The translations under genes and the position numbers were made by a program. This document shows positions 16,971 to 25,932 of a stretch of 64,000 nt of DNA, piece by piece (the stretch's first letter is position 1; every line of letters starts with the position of its first letter). The DNA lies in contig NZ_CP015971.1 in NCBI RefSeq assembly GCF_001659705.1, positions 2,607,029 to 2,671,028 on the forward strand, given 5' to 3'. A model generated the notes under the pieces. It was not told the origin of the DNA, searched no databases, and saw only the letters and a list, made by a program, of their open reading frames with translations. This DNA is from Arachidicoccus sp. BS20 (GTDB taxonomy: Bacteria; Bacteroidota; Bacteroidia; Chitinophagales; Chitinophagaceae).

Positions 16971-19346
16971 CTATTCCGTTTTCAAACTCTTTACCGGATT
17001 GGCTCTTGCCGCTTTAAACGCTTTGAAGCCAATCGTCGCAAACGCAATCAGCATCACTATCACAGCCGCGATGATGAATGTGAATACGCCGATGCCTATT
17101 TTGTATGCAAAGCCCTGCAGCCATTTGTGCATTGCCCAGTAAGCCAACGGCGTTGCAATCACAACAGCGATAATTACAAGCTTTAAAAAATCTTTACTGA
17201 TGAGTTGTACTATGCTGCCGACACTTGCGCCCAACACTTTGCGAATGCCTATTTCTTTGGTTTTTACCTGCGCCGTGTAAGTTGCCAAGCCAAACAAACC
17301 GAGGCAGGAAATAAAAATAGCAATTGCTGCAAAGGTGGTAAACAGTGTGCCGGTGCGCTGCTGCGAACGGTAATGCGCTTCAAAACTTTTGTCCAAAAAG
17401 TTATAACTGAAAGGCGTTTTGCTCGTGTTGTATTTTTTATATTCTTTTTCCACAGCGGCAATGGCATTTTGCGCTTCAGTGCCGGTGGTGCGCACATACA
17501 ACATATTACCGTATCGCCAACTGTAAAATATAATTGGGCTGATAGCTTCGGTCAATGGCTCAAAATTAAAATCTTTCAGTACGCCAATAATTGGTCCTTT
17601 CCATTCGTGAAAAGTTATTTGCTGCCCCACATACGGCGGCTTTAATCCCATTGCCTTAACAGCTGTTTCGTTTAAAATAAATCTATTACTGTCGGCAGGC
17701 GTACCGGAAAAATTGCCGCCTTCGATAAAGTGATATTTCATGGTAGGAATAAAATCTTTATCTGCGAAAAGCTGAGAAATAACCATATTCTCATTTATCG
17801 GTTTACCACTCCATTCAATATCTCCAGTTGAGCTACCCACGTTTGAAATATCATAAGCATCGGAAGTTCCTGCGCTTAAAATGCCGTGTGTTTTTTGCAG
17901 TTCGGTTTTAATAGCGTCGAAATGCTGTACAGCCTCGTCGGGAAAGGAAACCGAGAATACATAACTTTTGTCGTAACCCAAATCTTTGTTGCGCATATAA
18001 CGCATTTGATTGCTCATAACTATGGTACTTACCAGTAGCGCAAACGAAATAGTAAATTGCAGCACCACCAGTATTTTGCGGAACGTAGCGGTTTTGAAAC
18101 CCGCGATTTTTGTTCCGCGCATCACGGCAAGCGGCTGGAACGACGACAGCAATATGGCAGGATAAATACTTGCTGCAAGCAGCGTCCCAACGAACACAAT
18201 AAATAAAATACCAAGCGTATGAATGTCCGACAACGAAAAACTTAGTTCTTTGCCTGAAATATTGTTGTACAAAGGCATCAGCACGAAAATCAAACCGATA
18301 GCAATCACACCGGCGCAGAGAAATAAGGCGACTGTTTCTACAATAAACTGAAAAAATAATTGCCGCTTGGACGCGCCGATAATTTTCTTGACGCTTACTT
18401 CTTTCAGCCGCATCAACGAGCGTGCCGTAGAAAGATTGACATAGTTGATGCTTGCAATTACTAAAATTAAAATGGCTACAAGCAACATTATTTCCACCAT
18501 TCGCAAAGCCGAAGTATCGCCATCGTTGCCGATAAGATGAACATCGCCAAGATTTTGCAGTTGAAAAGAAGTCTGGCTATCGCCGTTTCTTGCATTTTTA
18601 TATGCTGCGGTAAGAGCATTGCCTACGCTTTGCGGATTTCCATTAGAATTAAGCAGTGCAAAAATGGTATATCCATAATCGCCCAAATCCACATCAATAG
18701 TTTTCCATTTTCCATTACCGCCGTTCGCAGTAAAGCGTTGCGCATAATAAGCCATCGGAAAAATAGCATCTGCCTGAATATCCGAATTTTTTGGAATTTC
18801 TTTTAATACGGCAGTTACCGTAAAATTATTTTTATCATAACGAATTACTTTACCAATCACATTGTCCGTACCGAATATTTTTTTCGCAGTTTTTTCCGTA
18901 AGTGCAACGGAATACGTGTCGGACAAAAAATTATTTGGATTACCTTTCAATATTTTAAAATCAAAGATGCTCAAGAGACTACTATCGGCATAAATAATAT
19001 TATTCTTATCAATAATTTTTGTTTCAGTCTGGTTTGTCAAAATACCGCCTCCACCTGCAATACGCACCATTGACTGAATGCTTGGAATATTCTTTGCATA
19101 TACCGCCAACGGCGCAGGTACGCTACTCCAAATTATTTCTTTTCCGTTAGATGGAAAATGTGCGCTTAACTCGTAAATATTTTTATACTGCTTGTTGAAT
19201 TTGTTATAGCTAAATTCATTCTGCACCCAAAGCAGCAGCATAATGCCCGTAGCCAAACCAATAGCCAGCCCGGCAATATTGAGTGCGCTGTAAAACCTGT
19301 TTACTACAAGGCTGCGCCATGCCGTTTTAAAATAATGGAATAACAT
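16971..19346 (-). CDS. ABC transporter permease 4, double MacB/FtsX type
   Basis: A 791-residue permease starting MLFHYFKTAWRSLVVNRFY, with TM1 at about 20-42. The first bundle motif is MRLKEVSVKKIIGASKRQL near 305 and TM5 near 415 is LVVLQFTISFALLVSTIVM. The second motif is KTKEIGIRKVLGASV near 673, ending ANPVKSLKTE. It is the only permease directly behind the DUF4097 gene and belongs to the unit controlled from 20592-20700. Its stop codon is followed by a GTTCAGAC-type repeat that also follows several other stops in the island. Substrate unknown. Confidence 0.92.
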   Translation of the reverse strand: MLFHYFKTAWRSLVVNRFYSALNIAGLAIGLATGIMLLLWVQNEFSYNKFNKQYKNIYELSAHFPSNGKEIIWSSVPAPLAVYAKNIPSIQSMVRIAGGGGILTNQTETKIIDKNNIIYADSSLLSIFDFKILKGNPNNFLSDTYSVALTEKTAKKIFGTDNVIGKVIRYDKNNFTVTAVLKEIPKNSDIQADAIFPMAYYAQRFTANGGNGKWKTIDVDLGDYGYTIFALLNSNGNPQSVGNALTAAYKNARNGDSQTSFQLQNLGDVHLIGNDGDTSALRMVEIMLLVAILILVIASINYVNLSTARSLMRLKEVSVKKIIGASKRQLFFQFIVETVALFLCAGVIAIGLIFVLMPLYNNISGKELSFSLSDIHTLGILFIVFVGTLLAASIYPAILLSSFQPLAVMRGTKIAGFKTATFRKILVVLQFTISFALLVSTIVMSNQMRYMRNKDLGYDKSYVFSVSFPDEAVQHFDAIKTELQKTHGILSAGTSDAYDISNVGSSTGDIEWSGKPINENMVISQLFADKDFIPTMKYHFIEGGNFSGTPADSNRFILNETAVKAMGLKPPYVGQQITFHEWKGPIIGVLKDFNFEPLTEAISPIIFYSWRYGNMLYVRTTGTEAQNAIAAVEKEYKKYNTSKTPFSYNFLDKSFEAHYRSQQRTGTLFTTFAAIAIFISCLGLFGLATYTAQVKTKEIGIRKVLGASVGSIVQLISKDFLKLVIIAVVIATPLAYWAMHKWLQGFAYKIGIGVFTFIIAAVIVMLIAFATIGFKAFKAARANPVKSLKTE

Positions 19347-19390
19347 AGTTTTTAATTTGATAATGATTTTGAAAAATGGAACACTTCTGC

Positions 19391-19488
19391 CGTCATGCCG
19401 TCCTGAACCTGATTCAGGATTGTTTCGGCATCTTGATTATGAGATGCTGAATTGAAAATCGACGAAGTCAAATAAATTCAGCATGACG
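19391..19488. repeat. Palindromic spacer repeat, GCCGTC/CAGCATGACG subtype
   Basis: Outer arms CGTCATGCCG and CAGCATGACG, with inner pair cctgaacctgattcagg. Occupies nearly half of the 223-bp spacer between the DUF4097 gene and permease 4. Confidence 0.65.
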
Positions 19489-19569
19489 TGCGAGCGAGTT
19501 CATATTTCATTTTCTTGTTCATTTATTTTCCTGCACAAATCATATAAATCCCAAAACTCCCGGTTCAGG

Positions 19570-20541
19570 CTATTTAAAATTCAAACTCACACTACCCATA
19601 TTTGTTGAAGCAGCAAGGTTGGCGCCGCCGCCATTTATTTTGCCCTTAATATTTCTTTTGCCGGTGTCGCCGCTAAAATTGTACAACCTGTTGGCATTGA
19701 TATGCGAACCCTCAAGATCAAGGTTTGCGGCAATATCCTTCGGAACTTCTACATTTACGCTGCCGATAGATGTGGAAAGCGTAGCATCGTTTTTAAACGT
19801 ATCGAACTTTGCAGAAATGCTGCCCGTAGAAGTAGTCGCATACACTTTCGCCGTAATATTTTCAAGATGCAGGCTGCCGGTAGATGTTCTGGCATCCAGC
19901 ATTCCTTTGATATAGGAAGCGTGAACCGAGCCTGTGGATGTTTCTAATTTAATATTGCCGTTGCAATTATCTGCATGGATGCTGCCGGTGCTGGTGTGTC
20001 CATTGATGTCGCCGGAAATATTATCCAGATGCAGGCTACCCGTACTTACTTCAAAACGCTCATTACCCTGCAACGCAGCAAGATGAATACTGCCGGTAAC
20101 GGAATTCAAATCGGTACTTACATTTTTTGCCGTGTGGATTTTAAAGGAAACGCTTACTGTTTTTTGGTTGTTTCCGACGTGCTTGTTTTTAAAAATGGCT
20201 TTCGCAGTAAGCTTGCCGTTTTCGACAGAGATTTCAATGTTATAATCCCTGTTGATGATTTGCTGAATTTCGTCTTTGGACAAATGTTGATTGTTGTTTG
20301 CCTGCGCATACATTTCAACGGAGGCTTCGCCGGTTGCATCGCCCGTAACAGTGATAGAGCCGAGCGTGGTGGAAGCATTTACATTTTTAACTTCACTTAT
20401 ACCGAAACTTTTTGTTTGCATCAATACAGGTTCAGCGTTTGATTGTACAACGCCGATGATGTTGTTGAACATTTTGCCTGTCCATGAAATTGCGGTAAGT
20501 GCCACGCCGCAGGCAAGCGTAAAAATGAGTAACTTTTTCAT
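19570..20541 (-). CDS. DUF4097-type exported beta-repeat protein
   Basis: A 323-residue protein with a hydrophobic N-terminus (MKKLLIFTLACGVALTAISW), either a signal peptide or an anchor. The middle is built of 18-residue repeats, each beginning STGS: STGSLHLDN, STGSIHADN, STGSVHASY, STGSLHLEN, STGSISAKF, then a degenerate TSIGSVN. Such spacing predicts a right-handed beta-helix, as in the DUF4097 (putative adhesin) family. No catalytic residues are recognisable. It is the first gene of the second exporter unit, preceded by a candidate sigma-54 promoter and two activator-type sites. A periplasmic or surface role linked to export is inferred from position only. Confidence 0.85.
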   Translation of the reverse strand: MKKLLIFTLACGVALTAISWTGKMFNNIIGVVQSNAEPVLMQTKSFGISEVKNVNASTTLGSITVTGDATGEASVEMYAQANNNQHLSKDEIQQIINRDYNIEISVENGKLTAKAIFKNKHVGNNQKTVSVSFKIHTAKNVSTDLNSVTGSIHLAALQGNERFEVSTGSLHLDNISGDINGHTSTGSIHADNCNGNIKLETSTGSVHASYIKGMLDARTSTGSLHLENITAKVYATTSTGSISAKFDTFKNDATLSTSIGSVNVEVPKDIAANLDLEGSHINANRLYNFSGDTGKRNIKGKINGGGANLAASTNMGSVSLNFK

Positions 20542-20591
20542 TGTATATTTTTTTGTTGTTTAAAAAATTTGTGTCCGTTTGCAAAAAATGC

Positions 20592-20607
20592 TGCCACAGT
20601 AATGCCA
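20592..20607 (-). promoter_or_regulatory. Candidate sigma-54 (-24/-12) promoter for the DUF4097 unit
   Basis: The minus strand reads TGGCATTACTGTGGCA. This has GG and GC separated by exactly 10 bp, as sigma-54 requires. TGGCAT matches TGGCAC at five of six positions and TGGC matches TTGC at three of four. It predicts a start of transcription near 20580, about 40 nt before the ATG, with the paired sites 53-108 bp upstream of its -24 end. Confidence 0.5.
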
Positions 20608-20659
20608 AGTTTTTAACTAATTGAAAATCAATAAAGTAATATTTTTTTCACTTTTAAAA

Positions 20660-20700
20660 GTGTCCGCTTTTGATACACATAGTGTTCGGTTTTGATACAC
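20660..20700 (-). promoter_or_regulatory. Paired 19-bp GTGT-N11-ACAC activator sites upstream of the DUF4097 gene
   Basis: Plus strand GTGTCCGCTTTTGATACAC (20660-20678) and GTGTTCGGTTTTGATACAC (20682-20700), 22 bp start to start. The first is identical to the site at 36564. They lie 119 bp or more upstream of the start codon, where enhancer-type sites for NtrC-like activators are expected. Binding by the regulator at 4696-6045 is inferred. Confidence 0.7.
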
Positions 20701-20707
20701 TTTCATC

Positions 20708-20742
20708 CACCCCGGCACTCCAAAGGAGGGATTTAAGGAGGG
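20708..20742. repeat. CTCCAAAGGAGGGATTTA spacer repeat
   Basis: Contains ctccaaaggagggattta followed by aggaggg, the same core as the repeats at 23154-23284. It directly precedes the stop codon of permease 5 on the plus strand. Confidence 0.55.
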
Positions 20743-20744
20743 TT

Positions 20745-23135
20745 TTATTCCGTTTTCAAACTCTTGACGGGATTGGCACGCGCAGCTTTAATTGCCTGAA
20801 AAGCAACAGTTGCAATAGAAATAATAAATGCCGATATTCCTGCCAATAAAAATAAACTCCAGCCAAGGTTTATTTTATATGCAAAGCTCTGCAACCATCT
20901 ATTTGCGACAGTCCATGCAAGTGGCGTAGCAATCACTACAGCGATGATAACTAACTTTACGAAATCCATTGACAATAAAAGGGTAATATCTTTTACACTT
21001 GCGCCAAATACTTTTCTTATACCGATTTCTTTTGTACGCCTTTCGGCAAGAAAAGCTGTAAGTGCAAACAAACCGATTGCCGCAATGATGATGGAAATAA
21101 TGGTAAAGAATAAAATAATTTTAGCCAACTGTATATCGCCTGTAAACAACTTTTGAAAATCCTGGTCGAGAAATGAATAGCGAACAGGAAAATCAGGTTC
21201 CACATTCTTCCACACTTTTGTAATACCTGCAATTGTTTTTTGGGCATTGGCTGCATTTATTTTTACAAGAATAGCGCCGCCGGAACGATAATCCGTGCGC
21301 TTATTGGAAGTCGTGTAAATAGCCGGCTTTACGTGATGCTGCATTCCTTCCACATTAAAATCTTTTACCACGCCAACAATCGTGTACGGCAGCGAATCGA
21401 AATTATATAAACGAATCTGCTGACCTACCGGATTGTCAATATTCAATTCTTTTGCAGCTGTTTCATTAATGATTGCCGTATAATCCGTATCCTGTGAATA
21501 TGCATAATCAAACACGCGCCCTTGTGTTGCAGGTATGTCCAGCGTTCTGAAATAGTCGATGCTTACTCTCACAGAATTTAACCTGTATTCCTGTCCACGA
21601 AACTTATAATTATTGGTTGATGTATCAATATATTTATCGCCGGGAACTGTGGTGGATTTTGATACATATTCCACTCCCGGAATATCCAGCAGCTTTAATC
21701 TTGTTGCTTCAAAATTCTGTTCTCTTGTTGCTTGTGTCGTATATATTCTGACGACTTGCGAAGGATTGAAGCCAAGATTTTTTGTTTCTATAAAATGCAG
21801 CTGCCTTACAATTACTATCGAACCAATAATAAAAAAAGTAGATAAAGTAAGCTGGACTATTAATAAAACATTTCTGAAAAACAAGCCGCGCCTGCCTTTG
21901 TTTATTGAGCCTCTCAGTACTTCTGTCGCTTCAAACTTTGACAGAAACAATGCAGGATATAAACCTGCAAACAACACAATAAATACAAGGCAGGCAAGTA
22001 TTTGTAATAAAATAAAAACGATATGCCGGGCATCTAAAAACGAAAGCGATATATTAAACGCACGACTGAAATAATCCAATGCAACAGATGATAACAGCAA
22101 TGCAATCATCAGCGCCGCAAAGCATTGTAAACCGACTTCCAGCAAAGAATGCAAAACAATGTGTATGCGTTTTGAACCGAAAACTTTTCTCACACCCACT
22201 TCTTTCGCGCGGGTAAATGCACGCGCAATGGATAAGTTACTAAAATTGATAGCGCCTGCAATCAAAAGAAATACAGCTAAGACTAAAAGTACCAGCGTGA
22301 TTTTAAAATTGCTCTCGCCATGTTTTGGAAAATTATGCAATTGCTGTAAAGCATCGGTAAATAAAGAAGATTGGTTAGGTTGATTTTTATATTGTTCAAA
22401 AGTTTGGTTGCCTGTTTTAAGATGGTAATCATAAAATATTTTGTTCAGCTCATTGTCAAGCGCAGCCTGCGTTTCCGGGTGTTTTAATTTGATATAAGTT
22501 TGGTAAGAATAATTTTGCCAAAAATTATCTTGCTTCATAAAAGGGTCGCGATATACAAACTGCAAATTCAAATTTGCCGGTGCATCTGGCAGTTGTATAA
22601 TGCCCGTAACAGTAAAATCAATGTGATTATATACTTTTACGGTTTTGCCCATAGCATCGGCATTGCCGAAAAGTTTATGCGCAACATCTTTCGTCAAAAC
22701 CATTGTGTTGGGCGCATTCAAAGCCGTTGCAGCATTGCCTTCTGCAAAATGATACGGAAATACTTCAAAGAACAACGAATCTGCCGCAACAGAACCGCTT
22801 TGATAAATCTTCTTGTCTCCCGCACTTATGAGTAATTCATAATCTTCCGCCGGCTGAAAAGCCGATGCTGCTTCAATATTTGGGTCGTGTTGTTGTAAAA
22901 ATGCGGCAAGCGGAGCCTGTGTTGTTTCTTTAATATTATTACCTTCTTCCAGCGAAACTTTATATACTCTTTTCAGAGAAGTGTTCCACTTGTCATAATC
23001 CGTTTGATAATTAAAATACACCAGCATCACAATAAAACTTGCAAAGCTGATGGCTAAGCCTGAAATATTTACCAATGCGTAAAAGCGGTTCTTTTGCAGG
23101 TTCCGCCAAGCCGTTTTGAGATAATGTAGCCACAT
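20745..23135 (-). CDS. ABC transporter permease 5, double MacB/FtsX type
   Basis: A 796-residue permease starting MWLHYLKTAWRNLQKNRFY. The first bundle motif is RAKEVGVRKVFGSKRIHIV near 310 and TM5 near 428 is LLIVQLTLSTFFIIGSIVI. The second motif is RTKEIGIRKVFGASV near 678, ending ANPVKSLKTE. Its first bundle is followed by an unusually hydrophobic stretch (FILLQILACLVFIVLFAGLY). It is the last gene of the tolC-headed unit; the sites that control the DUF4097 unit lie just beyond its stop codon. Its first eleven residues are identical to those of permease 6. Confidence 0.92.
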   Translation of the reverse strand: MWLHYLKTAWRNLQKNRFYALVNISGLAISFASFIVMLVYFNYQTDYDKWNTSLKRVYKVSLEEGNNIKETTQAPLAAFLQQHDPNIEAASAFQPAEDYELLISAGDKKIYQSGSVAADSLFFEVFPYHFAEGNAATALNAPNTMVLTKDVAHKLFGNADAMGKTVKVYNHIDFTVTGIIQLPDAPANLNLQFVYRDPFMKQDNFWQNYSYQTYIKLKHPETQAALDNELNKIFYDYHLKTGNQTFEQYKNQPNQSSLFTDALQQLHNFPKHGESNFKITLVLLVLAVFLLIAGAINFSNLSIARAFTRAKEVGVRKVFGSKRIHIVLHSLLEVGLQCFAALMIALLLSSVALDYFSRAFNISLSFLDARHIVFILLQILACLVFIVLFAGLYPALFLSKFEATEVLRGSINKGRRGLFFRNVLLIVQLTLSTFFIIGSIVIVRQLHFIETKNLGFNPSQVVRIYTTQATREQNFEATRLKLLDIPGVEYVSKSTTVPGDKYIDTSTNNYKFRGQEYRLNSVRVSIDYFRTLDIPATQGRVFDYAYSQDTDYTAIINETAAKELNIDNPVGQQIRLYNFDSLPYTIVGVVKDFNVEGMQHHVKPAIYTTSNKRTDYRSGGAILVKINAANAQKTIAGITKVWKNVEPDFPVRYSFLDQDFQKLFTGDIQLAKIILFFTIISIIIAAIGLFALTAFLAERRTKEIGIRKVFGASVKDITLLLSMDFVKLVIIAVVIATPLAWTVANRWLQSFAYKINLGWSLFLLAGISAFIISIATVAFQAIKAARANPVKSLKTE

Positions 23136-23153
23136 GGTTTTTTGTTTTTAAGT

Positions 23154-23284
23154 GCCTCCCCAGCCCTCCAAAGGAGGGATTTAGGTAAGCGCGTTTTATA
23201 ATTTATTTCCTCGTCCATTATTAAAAATTTTTCGCTTTAATCCTCGTTTCAATAAGTCCCTCCTTTGGAGGGATTTAGGGAGGC
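23154..23284. repeat. GCCTCCC...GGGAGGC bounded spacer element
   Basis: Ends form an inverted pair GCCTCCC/GGGAGGC. Each end contains the self-complementary core ctccaaaggagg or cctcctttggagg followed by gatttagg. It fills almost the whole spacer between permeases 5 and 6. I see no gene or promoter in it. Confidence 0.65.
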
Positions 23285-23286
23285 TT

Positions 23287-25677
23287 TTATTCCGTTTTCA
23301 AACTCTTCACAGGATTGGCTTTTGCGGTTCTGTTGGTTTGAAAATAAATGGTTGCAAATGCAATCAACACCACCAACAAATCAGGAATGAAAAATATCCA
23401 CCAGCTCAACGAAATTCTGTATGTCATGCTTTGCAAAAATTTATATGCGGCAATCCAGGCAAACGGCGTTGAAATAATCAATGCGAGCAACACCAGTTTT
23501 AAAAAATCTTTCGATAATAATTTAATGATACTGCTGACCGATGCGCCGTACACTTTGCGTATACCGATTTCTTTGGTTCGTTTTTCTGCCGATAAAATGG
23601 ACAAACCAAATAAGCCGATACAAGAAATAAAAATCGTGAGTATGGCGCCGAACAAAACAATTTGTTTCCACTTGGCAATATCGCTGTATTGCTGCTTGTT
23701 CTCATCGTTCTTGAATGCGTAGGAATACGGGCTTAACGGGAACATTTGCCTGAATGTTTTTTGTATAAACTTCAGGCTTTCGCTTTCTGTGCCGGGTTTT
23801 ATTTTGATATAAAATGTTCCGTAAGAAAAATTGTTCCGCATAGTAAATAATTGCGGACCAATCTTTTCGTTCATCGATGCATAATGATAATCTTTTACCA
23901 AACCCACTACCTGATACGTTTTTTTATTATCCAAAAATTTAACTGTTTGCCCTATGGGATTTGCCCAACCCGCTTGCTTTGCAAACGCTTCATTTACCAA
24001 TATTGAATTGTTGGAATCGGAAGGAAATTGTGTCGAAAAATTTCTGCCTTGAATAATCGGGATTTTCAACGTAGGCAGAAATGATTCGTTAACGGTTTCG
24101 CCCCGGAACTGTATCGTTGAGTCATTACTTAGCGTACCAAGTGTATTGTACATACCGCCATTTTTTGCAGCAACGTTTTCAATATTCGGATTTTTCAGCA
24201 ACATTGTTTTCAATACCGATGCTTTGCTGTGCGATGCATCTTGATTAACCAACACAAGATTGCTATCATCATAACCCAATTTTGCGTGTGTCAGATGATT
24301 GAACTGCATATACATCACAAACGTGATAGTAATTAAAAATGCTGCCAGTACAAACTGCACCACCACCAATGTTTTCTGCAAATAATTTTTCCCTGAAAGG
24401 CTGAATTTGTTATACAAAATTTTTACAGGGTCAAAGCCCGACAACACCAATGCAGGATAAAAACCCGCAAGCAAGCCCGTGAAAACAAAGAGTAACACAT
24501 AAGCCGCAATTAATTTTGCATCAAACAAATAAGAAAACGCAAGCTGTTTGTTGGCAAGCGTGTTAAAGAACGGTAACACAAGTTTGGTAAGCAACAATGC
24601 CAATGCGAAAGCAATAAAGCAAAGCAAAAACGATTCACCTAAAAATTGTTTGATGAGTTGCTTTCTGTCGCCGCCGACGACTTTACGTATGCCGATTTCT
24701 TTAGCGCGCTTCACGGAACGTGCAACGGTAAGATTTACAAAATTGATGCACCCAATCAGCAATACAAACAGAGCGATACCGGAAAGAATGTAGGAATATA
24801 TAGGATTGCCTGCGCCGGTCATGCCATTTGTCGGACCATAATCTTTACTGAAATGCATGTCTGTATAAGGCTGTAAATAATAGCTGCCTGCATCGGTAAG
24901 CATATCGCCGAACTGTTTTTTCATATCGGCAAACGCTTGCTTTACATCCTGCTTATAAAAATTCTGCATTTGCTTTTCAACAGTTTTCGGATTGGCTTTA
25001 TTATCCAAAACAACAAACGTGTTTAAGTAATCACTGAACCATTGATGGTCGTCTTTTGCATCCGCATCTGAAATTTTGAGCGGCGCTAATGCTTCAAAAC
25101 GAATGGAAGAGTTTTGCGGGCAATTTTTTGCCACAGCGGTTACTTTGTAAGGAACGAATGCGCTGTCATCCTTCAACATTACAACTTTGCCAATGGCATT
25201 TGTTGTACCAAAATGTTTCTTAGCGGCATCTTCCGAGAGCACGATGGAATAAGGCTCTTTCAAACAAGTTGCAGGATTGCCGCTGACTAATGGAAAAGTA
25301 AAAACCGAGAAGAAATTTGAATCCACGCGAAACAATCTTTGAAATTGAATATCTGCGCCTATTTTCGTGTTTTCGCCTGCTTGCTGAAAGCGCACAAAAG
25401 CTTTAATGCCCGGAACATTTTGTGTAAAACGCGGTCCGGGCAATATTCCCGTAACGCTTGTTTTATTATCTTCTCCCTTAATCTTAAATTCTGTTACAAC
25501 CTGATAAATATTCTTCCCATTTTTGTGAAACTTGTCAAAGCTCGTTTCATCTTTTACATACAAAAGAATAAGCATGGCGCAGCAAAGTCCAATGCTCAAC
25601 CCGAAAATATTAATCACAGAAAAAATCCTGTTGCGCACCAGGTTGCGCCAGGCTGTTTTGAGATAGTGTAACCACAT
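23287..25677 (-). CDS. ABC transporter permease 6, double MacB/FtsX type
   Basis: A 796-residue permease starting MWLHYLKTAWRNLVRNRIF. The first bundle motif is RAKEIGIRKVVGGDRKQLI near 312, TM5 near 425 is VVVQFVLAAFLITITFVMY and the second motif is RTKEIGIRKVYGASV near 680, ending ANPVKSLKTE. It follows the adaptor gene in the same unit (255-bp spacer with one copy of the 178-bp direct repeat). The first periplasmic domain carries a rather charged insertion (KQAFADMKKQFGDML, near 235). Substrate unknown. Confidence 0.92.
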   Translation of the reverse strand: MWLHYLKTAWRNLVRNRIFSVINIFGLSIGLCCAMLILLYVKDETSFDKFHKNGKNIYQVVTEFKIKGEDNKTSVTGILPGPRFTQNVPGIKAFVRFQQAGENTKIGADIQFQRLFRVDSNFFSVFTFPLVSGNPATCLKEPYSIVLSEDAAKKHFGTTNAIGKVVMLKDDSAFVPYKVTAVAKNCPQNSSIRFEALAPLKISDADAKDDHQWFSDYLNTFVVLDNKANPKTVEKQMQNFYKQDVKQAFADMKKQFGDMLTDAGSYYLQPYTDMHFSKDYGPTNGMTGAGNPIYSYILSGIALFVLLIGCINFVNLTVARSVKRAKEIGIRKVVGGDRKQLIKQFLGESFLLCFIAFALALLLTKLVLPFFNTLANKQLAFSYLFDAKLIAAYVLLFVFTGLLAGFYPALVLSGFDPVKILYNKFSLSGKNYLQKTLVVVQFVLAAFLITITFVMYMQFNHLTHAKLGYDDSNLVLVNQDASHSKASVLKTMLLKNPNIENVAAKNGGMYNTLGTLSNDSTIQFRGETVNESFLPTLKIPIIQGRNFSTQFPSDSNNSILVNEAFAKQAGWANPIGQTVKFLDNKKTYQVVGLVKDYHYASMNEKIGPQLFTMRNNFSYGTFYIKIKPGTESESLKFIQKTFRQMFPLSPYSYAFKNDENKQQYSDIAKWKQIVLFGAILTIFISCIGLFGLSILSAEKRTKEIGIRKVYGASVSSIIKLLSKDFLKLVLLALIISTPFAWIAAYKFLQSMTYRISLSWWIFFIPDLLVVLIAFATIYFQTNRTAKANPVKSLKTE

Positions 25678-25754
25678 GTTTTTTTGTTTTTATTGTTTTG
25701 AAAATTGCTTTATTGTTGTATATTATCATTAGTCAAATAGTCATTAAGCCAGGA

Positions 25755-25932
25755 ATGAACACTTGTGCACCGTCATTGCGAGGAGCGAGGCACGAGCGAC
25801 GTGGCAATCTCAATGAGATTTCTCCCTTCGGTCGAAATGACGTGCCGGCGTGTTTATATCTTACTTTCATCTTTATTATCGTTTTTATAATTGTCGTTTT
25901 AATCATATAAATCCTAAAAATCTCCGTTCAGA
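25755..25932. repeat. 178-bp direct repeat, copy downstream of the adaptor gene
   Basis: Aligns without gaps to 27244-27421 with about two mismatches. It contains the palindrome CGTCATTGCGA...GAAATGACG (25771-25842) and ends at the base before the stop codon of the adaptor gene. The terminal portion has the GTTCAGA motif seen after many stop codons in this island. Confidence 0.88.
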
